Shown here: one piece after another, positions 18,887 through 26,155 of the stretch
Layout: each line of letters starts with the position of its first letter
How positions within the stretch are numbered: position 1 is the first letter of the stretch
Notes under the pieces: model-generated
Told to the model about the DNA's origin: nothing
The model's input: the letters and a program-made list of their open reading frames with translations, nothing else
The model's database searches: none
Translations under genes and position numbers: made by a program
Assembly: GCA_947500555.1 (NCBI GenBank)
Contig: CANMSE010000005.1
Coordinates: forward strand, 186,001-250,000
Source: an uncultured Fulvivirga sp.
GTDB taxonomy: Bacteria; Bacteroidota; Bacteroidia; Cytophagales; Cyclobacteriaceae
Direction: 5' to 3'
DNA length: 64,000 nt

Positions 18887-19632
18887 TGAAAAAGTGCTTT
18901 TATATATTTGGCTTGATAGTTATTGGCCTATTTTCTCAATGTGAGAATGACTCTGAGGTTTCTGCACTTGTTTCCAATGGTCAAGGCGGGTCATTGGCTC
19001 GTTTAGCTGTTCAAGGCGACTATCTATATGCGGTTGATAATAGTAATTTGATCACCTTTTCGATAAGTCAAGGAAATCTTACCCTAACTTCGATTAATGA
19101 ACTTAATTTTGGGGTTGAAACCATCTTTCCATACCAAGGAAATCTTTTTATAGGTTCAATTGATGCATTGTACATATTCAGTTTAAGTGATCCATCAAAT
19201 CCTCAATTTGAAGGCCAATTTTCACATCAGGTTGCATGTGACCCCGTTGTAGTGCAGGAACAATATGCCTATGTTAGTTTACGACTGGCGAGTGGTTGTA
19301 ATCAGGTAGTTATGAACGATGTTATTGATATTCTGGATGTTTCCGATATAAATAATCCGATACTGATAAGTTCTTACTTTGGTGTGGAAAACCCTTATGG
19401 TTTGGGTATAAAGGACAACGTGCTTTACGTATGTCAAAATCGAAACGGTCTGTTATTGTTGGACGTTACTGACAAGTCAAATCCGCAGCCTATAAAAACA
19501 TTGTCAATTCAAGCCTATGATGTTATTATTAATGATGAAATCATGATTCTGATTGGAGACGATGGCTTAGCTCAATATGATATCAGTGATACGAAAAACC
19601 CGGTTATAATTAGCTTAATCGAAACTGAATGA
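18886..19632 (+). CDS. LVIVD-repeat lipoprotein B
   Basis: Predicted lipoprotein of 248 aa: KKCFYIFGLIVIGLFSQC with the lipobox Cys near residue 19. Four or five beta-propeller repeats of the LVIVD type follow, each ending in a D(I/V)SDxxNP motif (FSLSDPSNPQ, LDVSDINNPI, LDVTDKSNPQ, YDISDTKNPV). It overlaps the gene before it by 1 bp and the next by 4 bp (ATGA). Two adjacent, related lipoproteins with a downstream barrel candidate suggest a surface assembly. No ligand is known. Confidence 0.8.
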   Translation: MKKCFYIFGLIVIGLFSQCENDSEVSALVSNGQGGSLARLAVQGDYLYAVDNSNLITFSISQGNLTLTSINELNFGVETIFPYQGNLFIGSIDALYIFSLSDPSNPQFEGQFSHQVACDPVVVQEQYAYVSLRLASGCNQVVMNDVIDILDVSDINNPILISSYFGVENPYGLGIKDNVLYVCQNRNGLLLLDVTDKSNPQPIKTLSIQAYDVIINDEIMILIGDDGLAQYDISDTKNPVIISLIETE

Positions 19633-20297
19633 GGCTTTTTTTCATTCTGTTTGCGCTACTCTATTTTTCTGAAATTAGGGGGCAATCCCAAGACTCTGTC
19701 ATTTTTAAGAATAAACCTAAACGTTTAGTAAGTGTAAGTCCATTGAATTTAATGAATAGGTTTCCAACAGTTTTTCTTCATTACGAAACTCACCTTGTTG
19801 GGAACATGAATGTAAGCATGGGTGGAGGAGTAGTTGTTAACCTAGAAGATGATGCAGAGGGCTTTGATCGAAATTTTCTGAATAGAAGAGGCTTTAAATT
19901 AAACAACGAATATAAGTATTACTTTGAGGGGTCCGAAGATATTCTAATATCAGTCTCTCTCATGTTTGAATATTTCAATGTTAAATTTGATCGTGCGAGA
20001 ACTTTTGGTTTTGATTGTTCAAATTCCAGAGATTGTTCTTACTATCAATTTAGAGAATATGCTGTCACTCGTCAGCAATATCGTGTTGGAGCCAAAAGTT
20101 CTATTTTAACAAAAGTTGGAAAACGTTTTATCGCTGAGGCTGGTTTGGGAGTGGTCTGGGATGTAAGAAATTATAGTCATTCAGGCAGACTGGAAGGCTT
20201 TGATGTGCAGTTTGGAGATACAAGACTTCAAGAAGAAGGAAGTGACGTTAATATTCTACCTATTCCTCATCTAAAATTCGGATATTTGATTCGATGA
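19629..20297 (+). CDS. Putative outer-membrane beta-barrel protein
   Basis: Exported 222 aa protein with signal peptide RLFFILFALLYFSEIRGQ. The body is rich in alternating hydrophobic/polar strands (VSMGGGVVVNLEDD, KYYFEGSEDILISVSLMFEYF, FIAEAGLGVVWDVRNY) and ends in an aromatic/Arg terminus (LKFGYLIR), as in small Bacteroidota outer-membrane proteins. It contains a pair of Cys close together (FDCSNSRDCSYY). Its start overlaps LVIVD lipoprotein B by 4 bp and its stop overlaps metH-N by 4 bp. Confidence 0.65.
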   Translation: MRLFFILFALLYFSEIRGQSQDSVIFKNKPKRLVSVSPLNLMNRFPTVFLHYETHLVGNMNVSMGGGVVVNLEDDAEGFDRNFLNRRGFKLNNEYKYYFEGSEDILISVSLMFEYFNVKFDRARTFGFDCSNSRDCSYYQFREYAVTRQQYRVGAKSSILTKVGKRFIAEAGLGVVWDVRNYSHSGRLEGFDVQFGDTRLQEEGSDVNILPIPHLKFGYLIR

Positions 20298-21295
20298 ATA
20301 ATATAGTAAAGCAACTACAAAGGCGCATATTGGTATTGGACGGTGCCATGGGAACCATGATTCAGCGTCATAAGCTGGAGGAAGAGGACTTTAGAGGAGA
20401 AAGGTTTAAAGAACATGATTCTTCTTTAAAGGGTAACAATGATTTATTATCGTTGACAAGACCTGATATAATTAAAGATATACATAGAGCTTACTATGCT
20501 GCAGGAGCCGATATAGCAGAAACTAATACCTTCAGTAGTACCATAATAGCTCAGGCAGATTATAATTTGGAAAGTGCGGTATATGATTTGAATTACCAGT
20601 CGGCTAAAATCGCGAAAGAAGTGGCTCAGGAGTTTTCTGAAAAAGAGCCTAATAAACCTCGTTTTGTAGCAGGGTCAATAGGGCCAACCAACCGGACTGC
20701 ATCGATATCTCCAGATGTAAACAATCCTGGTTTTAGAGCTATTTCATTTGAAGAGTTAGCTGAGGCTTACAAAGATCAAGCTAAAGGACTTTTGGATGGT
20801 GGGGTCGATGTGTTTCTAGTTGAAACCGTATTTGATACCCTAAATGCAAAAGCAGCCTTGTTTGCAATTGCTGAATTACAGGAAGAGGAGGGGACTGATA
20901 TACCTGTTATGGTTTCAGGGACTATTACCGATGCAAGTGGCCGCACTTTATCAGGTCAGACTACCAAGGCTTTTTTGATTTCTCTTGAGCATATGCCTTT
21001 GTTAAGTGTTGGTTTGAATTGCGCATTGGGAGCAAAAGAACTTCGCCAATATCTTCAGGTACTTGATAAGGAATCAAATTTTTTCATAAGTGCTCATCCA
21101 AATGCCGGCTTACCAAATGAGTTTGGTGAGTATGATGAAACACCAGAGATGATGGCTACCCAAATCAAAGATTTTTTGGAGGAGGGTTTAGTGAATATTA
21201 TTGGAGGATGTTGTGGGACAACACCGGAGCATATATCCGCCATAGCAGAACTAGCTTCTAATTATGAACCAAGGAAACTACTAGAAAATGCCTAA
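20294..21295 (+). CDS. metH: Homocysteine S-methyltransferase domain (MetH N-terminal module)
   Basis: Stand-alone 333 aa module matching the first domain of cobalamin-dependent methionine synthase: LDGAMGTMIQRHKLEEEDFRG, then SVGLNCALGAKELR and GGCCGTTPEHI, which supply the three Zn-binding cysteines. It would transfer the methyl group from a corrinoid to homocysteine. The folate, B12 and reactivation domains are absent from this gene and from the rest of the window. Split MetH is known in Bacteroidota, usually with the other half next door; here the downstream neighbour is on the opposite strand. The ATG overlaps the barrel gene stop (ATGA). Confidence 0.88.
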   Translation: MNNIVKQLQRRILVLDGAMGTMIQRHKLEEEDFRGERFKEHDSSLKGNNDLLSLTRPDIIKDIHRAYYAAGADIAETNTFSSTIIAQADYNLESAVYDLNYQSAKIAKEVAQEFSEKEPNKPRFVAGSIGPTNRTASISPDVNNPGFRAISFEELAEAYKDQAKGLLDGGVDVFLVETVFDTLNAKAALFAIAELQEEEGTDIPVMVSGTITDASGRTLSGQTTKAFLISLEHMPLLSVGLNCALGAKELRQYLQVLDKESNFFISAHPNAGLPNEFGEYDETPEMMATQIKDFLEEGLVNIIGGCCGTTPEHISAIAELASNYEPRKLLENA

Positions 21296-21305
21296 TGGTT
21301 TTCTA

Positions 21306-22277
21306 TTAGCTGGCTAGAGAATTTAATTCAGGCTCTTTTGGAACGTTGGCATTATCAGAAGTTGTAGCCATATGCATTTGCAACTGCTTAACAGTTAAAG
21401 ATGAACCGTCAGGACTCCAACCAGGCTCACCAAAAATATACATAAAGGCCTCGTACAAATTCTTTGACTTTTTAACATCTCGCCAGATATTGGCATATTC
21501 ATGAGAAACAATAACTAACGGATTGTAAGAATTAGGGTCGTGAACAACGCCATACTCTATGTCAACATTGTCATCTAGTTCTTTCCAGCTGCCAAACACT
21601 TTATCAAATAGGTTTAGATAACCTCCATGGTTTTTATCCAAATACTCCAGATTTTTCGCATGATGTACCTGATGCTGCGTATGTGTATTTAAAAACTTCT
21701 CAAGAAACCCGAGCTTAGGAACGTACTTTGTATGCAATTGAAATTGCCAAATTGACTCGATTCCCAAACATACTAAGACCATTTCAGGATGAAATCCTAT
21801 AGCTGGTAACCACATATAAAATAGAGGTTTATAAAGCAGAGTAAACCAGCCATTGCGCATGCCAGTACCCAGATTAAAGTTCTTAGAAGAATGATGGACG
21901 ATATGAGCTGCCCACATAAACCTTACTGTATGGTTAAATCTATGGAGCCAATAATAGCTAAAATCATCTAAGAATTGGCATATAAGCCAAACGTACCATG
22001 CCCATCCAAATGATTCATAACCCATTATATTAGTTCTTACTCCATTTACTTCAGGGTTGAAAATCTCATAGACTAAAAAGAAAATAGAAGCAGAAGAAAT
22101 AATTTTTATTAAAGGGGCTATTAAGGCTGATCCAATACCCATGCTAAAACTAGCAAGTAAATCCTTCCATTGATAGAGCTTATCATTATTATGATGACTG
22201 TAGGTCAGCTCTAAAAGTACCATTGCTATGAAGACTGGAGCTGCCCAAACCAGGGGATTTACAAATTCTAAATTCAA
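21306..22277 (-). CDS. Sterol desaturase/fatty acid hydroxylase family membrane protein
   Basis: Integral membrane di-iron oxygenase of 323 aa. Three histidine clusters are present: LHRFNH (His112, His116), HIVHH (125-129) and HTQHQVHH (199-206). Hydrophobic segments lie at about 8-25, 40-75 and 92-108. Bacterial members hydroxylate or desaturate lipids (including carotenoids and sterol-like molecules); the substrate here is unknown. It is convergent with the MetH module (10-bp gap) and lies downstream of mgsA across a 147-bp gap. Confidence 0.88.
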   Translation of the reverse strand: MNLEFVNPLVWAAPVFIAMVLLELTYSHHNNDKLYQWKDLLASFSMGIGSALIAPLIKIISSASIFFLVYEIFNPEVNGVRTNIMGYESFGWAWYVWLICQFLDDFSYYWLHRFNHTVRFMWAAHIVHHSSKNFNLGTGMRNGWFTLLYKPLFYMWLPAIGFHPEMVLVCLGIESIWQFQLHTKYVPKLGFLEKFLNTHTQHQVHHAKNLEYLDKNHGGYLNLFDKVFGSWKELDDNVDIEYGVVHDPNSYNPLVIVSHEYANIWRDVKKSKNLYEAFMYIFGEPGWSPDGSSLTVKQLQMHMATTSDNANVPKEPELNSLAS

Positions 22278-22424
22278 GTTCTTCTAGGTTTTGGAATTGC
22301 TTCTGATGAAAGTAATCTAACTCACCATGTAACAACCAAGTGATGTCATAGTTTAGATTTGCAATCAAACATAGAATGTTTAGAAAACAAAATAAACTCC
22401 CGTTTTTTAAACCCGCTTTATTTC

Positions 22425-22787
22425 TTATTCCAATAAACCTTTCAGAACAGCTTCTGCTGTTGCAGGATTGGTGGCTAATGGGATATTATGAACATCACAA
22501 ATTCTCATTAGCATCTGAACGTCTGGTTCATGAGGATGCTTGGCCAACGGGTCTCTAAAAAAAATGACAGCATCCATTTTACCTTCTGCAGCCATTGCAG
22601 CTATCTGGGCGTCACCTCCATGTGGCCCAGATAAAAGTTTGGTAACTTTCAAGTTTGCCTTTTCAACATGCCCCCCTGTAGTACCCGTTGCAAATAGATT
22701 GACTGTGTCGAGTAGTTTTTTATTATTCAATAGGAAAGCCACCATTTCGGGTTTCTTGCCATCATGAGCTATTATCGAGATATTCAT
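22425..22787 (-). CDS. mgsA: Methylglyoxal synthase
   Basis: Converts dihydroxyacetone phosphate to methylglyoxal and phosphate, a bypass of lower glycolysis. The 120 aa length is close to the family norm. The signatures are IIAHDGKKPEMVAFL at the N-terminus, ATGTTGG, SGPHGGDAQIAAM with the catalytic-region aspartate, and FFRDPL followed by HPHEPDVQ. The start overlaps the end of the transketolase C-half gene by 4 bp (ATGA), so it belongs to the tkt transcript. Confidence 0.95.
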   Translation of the reverse strand: MNISIIAHDGKKPEMVAFLLNNKKLLDTVNLFATGTTGGHVEKANLKVTKLLSGPHGGDAQIAAMAAEGKMDAVIFFRDPLAKHPHEPDVQMLMRICDVHNIPLATNPATAEAVLKGLLE

Positions 22788-23740
22788 TTTCTGGCGATTG
22801 CTCTAAGAGCGGCATCAGCAATGCTCTGTGAGCTCAATCCATATTTCCCCAATAATTCTTCAGGCTTGCCACTTTCTCCGAAGCTATCATCAACAGCCAC
22901 CATTTCTAGTGGAGTTGGCAGATTCCTGCTTAAAGTCTGGGCAATACTATCACCCAGGCCGCCATTCATTTGATGTTCTTCGGCAGACACAGCACAACCA
23001 GTTTTTTTGACTGAAGTAAGAATCGCTTCTTCATCTAAAGGTTTGATTGTATGTATGTTGATTATTTCTGCATTAATTCCTTTGTCAGCCAAAATTGCTT
23101 CAGCCTCAATGGCCATCCAGACCATGTGACCTGTGGCGAAGATTGATACATCACTACCTTCTACAAGTTGAATAGCCTTACCAATTTCAAATTTTTGATT
23201 TTCAGGAGTGAAAATTGGCCATTTAGGACGGCCAAATCTTAAATATACTGGCCCATGATGATCAGCAATAGCTATTGTGGCTGCTTTGGTTTGGTTATAA
23301 TCACAAGGGTTGATCACCACCATATTTGGCAGCATTTTCATCATACCGAGATCTTCCAGTATTTGATGAGTAGCTCCGTCTTCACCGAGTGTCAAACCGG
23401 CATGTGATGCACATATCTTTACATTCTTTTCCGAGTAAGCAATAGATTGTCTGATCTGATCATAAACTCGACCTGTTGAAAAGTTGGCAAAGGTTCCAGT
23501 AAACGGAATTTTACCTCCAATGGTCATTCCGGCTGCTAATCCCATCATATTGGCTTCAGCAATACCTACCTGGAAAAAACGATCTGGGAAGTCATTTTTG
23601 AAGTCACCCATTTTAAGAGAACCAGTAAGGTCGGCACAAAGTGCTACTACATTTTCATTGGTCTTACCCAATTCATGCAAACCTGCTCCAAATCCTGAGC
23701 GTGTATCTTTTTTTTCAGTGTAGGTAAGTTTGGTCATCAT
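22784..23740 (-). CDS. tkt: Transketolase, C-terminal subunit
   Basis: 318 aa protein equal to the pyrimidine-binding and C-terminal domains of transketolase. It has the TPP pyrimidine-domain features (GIAEANMMGLAAGM with the catalytic Glu) and the C-terminal domain EAEAILADKGINAEIINIHTIKP. It must pair with the N-subunit encoded at 25188-26036. Two adjacent ATGs (23740 and 23737) are possible. Unusually, a gene for an exported protein lies between the two halves. It is translationally coupled to mgsA downstream. Confidence 0.93.
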   Translation of the reverse strand: MMTKLTYTEKKDTRSGFGAGLHELGKTNENVVALCADLTGSLKMGDFKNDFPDRFFQVGIAEANMMGLAAGMTIGGKIPFTGTFANFSTGRVYDQIRQSIAYSEKNVKICASHAGLTLGEDGATHQILEDLGMMKMLPNMVVINPCDYNQTKAATIAIADHHGPVYLRFGRPKWPIFTPENQKFEIGKAIQLVEGSDVSIFATGHMVWMAIEAEAILADKGINAEIINIHTIKPLDEEAILTSVKKTGCAVSAEEHQMNGGLGDSIAQTLSRNLPTPLEMVAVDDSFGESGKPEELLGKYGLSSQSIADAALRAIARK

Positions 23741-23766
23741 CTAATGATTTTGAAGAGTAAATTTAG

Positions 23767-25188
23767 TTAATCAAATTCTGTGAAAATTAGTTTATCCTGC
23801 TTCTTGTCATAATAGCAAAAATAGAAATTGTCATGTCTTTTGAGTATGGTTTTGATTTTAGGTGTTCTTGTCAAACTTGATTCATATTTCTCAACTCTAT
23901 CATAAATTCCATCCTTGACTTTACCACTAAAATGTTCGAATGTCGAGTTGTTCAAGAGCGTTTTAAAGTAAGTTGATTTACTCCATGATGCTGACTGATA
24001 TGAGCCAAAAGTATGATTATAAGATGGTACGGAAGCAAATGAAGCACCTGGAGCATAGCCACCTACATTTTGTGCTTGTGTCAACTCCTTAGTTCCACCA
24101 ATGGTCAAAACCAATTTATCACCTACTTCTTCTACAACCATTGCAGCAATTAATCGTGATGATTTAGCTAAAAATTTTTTACTGTTTTCCATAATGAGAT
24201 GACGATCTTGAGAGTAGACGGTACCTCCGCCATCTTGGATTAATGGAGTATTTGCAAAATATATGGGCTCATCATTACTACTGAGGAAAGAATTTAATTC
24301 TAATCCGCTGTTTAAATTTCTAATAATTAAATTAACATATGAGTTGCACAAAGTAAGTATGAATATAGATTGCTCAAAGAGTAACGAGTTGGTACTGAAC
24401 TGCCTACAACTCCCTACACCTTTTTCATATTTTTTAATAGACGATTCTCCAGTATTGATGTTTAGTGTGACAACTTTTGTAAATGAATAGACATTATCCA
24501 TTGTCATTCTTATAGTACCATTATTGGCATAAATTTTGAATTTGGAAGAAGCCTGCTCGAAGCTTGCTGGTGACATTTCACTTATGAATATTGGAGTCTT
24601 TTCGAATACGTAATAAAATGGCCAAACTGCTCCATTAACTTGAATAGGTTCCAATTGGAACTCAATTTTTTTAGATAGACTCTCTGAATAAAAAGGGTAA
24701 ACATTTACTTGTGAGGAGTTTTTTAGACTGGTTATCAAATAACATTCATTATTCTCTGAAATGAACGTAATGAATTTTTCTTTTTTAGCTAATTCAAACG
24801 AAGTTTCTTTGATCGAATTATTAGATTCTAAATCTATCTCTTGGACTTTGAAAGTTCTATTCTTACCTAATGAATAAATCAAAGTCAATTTGCTTTTATT
24901 CAAACGACCACCCAATAAGGTAGAATACTGCGGTTTAAGGGTTTCTATTTTTTTTCTTATGCTAAACTCTTCTTCGAGATTAAGAATTATAATTCGATTC
25001 TTATCTCTAACGCATAAAACTCCGTAATCTGAATCATCTGAGAAAAAGGGAAATATTTCGGCACTTCCTTCACCTATCCCAAAAAAAAATCCCGAGCCGC
25101 CAGAGTTTAGGTCAAGATCAGATTCATGAACTATATTTTGTCCAAAGGCTGAGGTACTAATTAGGCAAATAAGAATGTTACGAAGCAT
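23767..25188 (-). CDS. Exported protein of unknown function inserted in the transketolase operon
   Basis: 473 aa protein I do not recognise. It has a signal peptide (RNILICLISTSAFGQ, cleavage near residue 17) and is then mostly beta-strand-like, with hints of a propeller: repeated short strands separated by turns such as GVLCVRDKNRIIILNLEEE. Near 385-420 is a Gly/Ser/Tyr-rich segment (NVGGYAPGASFASVPSYN). Its ATG overlaps the TAA of the transketolase N-half by one base. The stop is 26 bp before the transketolase C-half start. Expression is thus tied to a cytoplasmic enzyme although the product is exported. Base composition appears more AT-rich than the flanking tkt genes. Confidence 0.75.
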   Translation of the reverse strand: MLRNILICLISTSAFGQNIVHESDLDLNSGGSGFFFGIGEGSAEIFPFFSDDSDYGVLCVRDKNRIIILNLEEEFSIRKKIETLKPQYSTLLGGRLNKSKLTLIYSLGKNRTFKVQEIDLESNNSIKETSFELAKKEKFITFISENNECYLITSLKNSSQVNVYPFYSESLSKKIEFQLEPIQVNGAVWPFYYVFEKTPIFISEMSPASFEQASSKFKIYANNGTIRMTMDNVYSFTKVVTLNINTGESSIKKYEKGVGSCRQFSTNSLLFEQSIFILTLCNSYVNLIIRNLNSGLELNSFLSSNDEPIYFANTPLIQDGGGTVYSQDRHLIMENSKKFLAKSSRLIAAMVVEEVGDKLVLTIGGTKELTQAQNVGGYAPGASFASVPSYNHTFGSYQSASWSKSTYFKTLLNNSTFEHFSGKVKDGIYDRVEKYESSLTRTPKIKTILKRHDNFYFCYYDKKQDKLIFTEFD

Positions 25189-26036
25189 TAATAATCACCA
25201 TGAGTTTCTTCCAATTGCCCTAAAGCATTTGCCAATTCTTCATCACTGGGTGCAATCCCATGCCACTTGTGGGTGCCAACCATGAAATCTACTCCATAGC
25301 CCATTTCCGTCCGCATTAGATTTAATACTGGTTTGCCTTTGCCACATAGTGTTTTGGCGTGCTCCAATGATTTAATTAGTCCCTCTATTTCATTGCCGTC
25401 ACTTTCTATAACTTGCCAACCGAATGCTTCCCATTTTGCTTTTAGATCTCCAAGATCCATAACGTCATCTGTGCTTCCATCAATTTGTTGGCGGTTGTAA
25501 TCTATGGTGGCAATAATATTGTCTACTTTATGGTGAGCCCCATATAGAGCAGCTTCCCAAACCTGACCCTCATCTTGTTCACCATCGCCCATTAAGACAT
25601 AAACAGTGCTGGAGTCATTATTCAATTTTTTTGCTTGTGCTGCTCCTAATGCTGCAGAAAGCCCTTGACCCAATGATCCGGAGGCAATTCGAATTCCAGG
25701 AAGTCCTTCTTCTGTCGCAGGATGACCTTGAAGCCTTGAATCCAGTTTTCTGAATGTATTCAATTCACTAACAGGAAAATAACCACTTCGGGCTAGGACA
25801 CTATACCAAACTGGTGAAATATGACCATTGGATAGAAAGAAAAGATCTTCATCTACAGCATCCGGATTAAAACTATTGTTATGCTTTAGAATATGGAAAT
25901 ACAGAGCTACAAAAAATTCCGTACAGCCTAGAGAACCACCAGGGTGACCTGATTGGACCGCATGAACCATTCGGACAATGTCTCTTCTTACTTGTGATGA
26001 AATTTTTTGAAGGTCTTCGATGTTAGGTGTGCTCAT
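25188..26036 (-). CDS. tkt: Transketolase, N-terminal subunit
   Basis: 282 aa TPP-binding half of transketolase. It shows the N-terminal histidine region GHPGGSLGCTEFF, the thiamine-diphosphate motif GDGEQDEGQVWEA starting at Gly150 and ending near Asn181 (IDYNRQQIDG), and the later GHKWHG-type loop (TEMGYGVDFMVGTHKWHG). It catalyses two-carbon transfer in the non-oxidative pentose phosphate pathway together with the C-subunit. It is the first gene of the run tktN, exported unknown, tktC, mgsA. Confidence 0.93.
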   Translation of the reverse strand: MSTPNIEDLQKISSQVRRDIVRMVHAVQSGHPGGSLGCTEFFVALYFHILKHNNSFNPDAVDEDLFFLSNGHISPVWYSVLARSGYFPVSELNTFRKLDSRLQGHPATEEGLPGIRIASGSLGQGLSAALGAAQAKKLNNDSSTVYVLMGDGEQDEGQVWEAALYGAHHKVDNIIATIDYNRQQIDGSTDDVMDLGDLKAKWEAFGWQVIESDGNEIEGLIKSLEHAKTLCGKGKPVLNLMRTEMGYGVDFMVGTHKWHGIAPSDEELANALGQLEETHGDY

Positions 26037-26100
26037 AGAAAATAATTAGATGCTGCGAAGTTAAAAATTATGTAATAAGTTGAGGTTAAATCTTGCTAAA

Positions 26101-26136
26101 AATAAAAGGGTTCATTGTTAAATGAACCCTTTTATT
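26101..26136 (-). terminator. Terminator of the M16 peptidase gene
   Basis: A perfect 16-bp inverted repeat (26101-26116 with 26121-26136) with a GTTA loop and core AGGGTTCATT/AATGAACCCT, flanked by A- and T-rich arms. It lies 20 bp beyond the stop of the minus-strand M16 gene and upstream of tktN. Confidence 0.9.
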
Positions 26137-26155
26137 TTTCAAACTGAAATTCACA

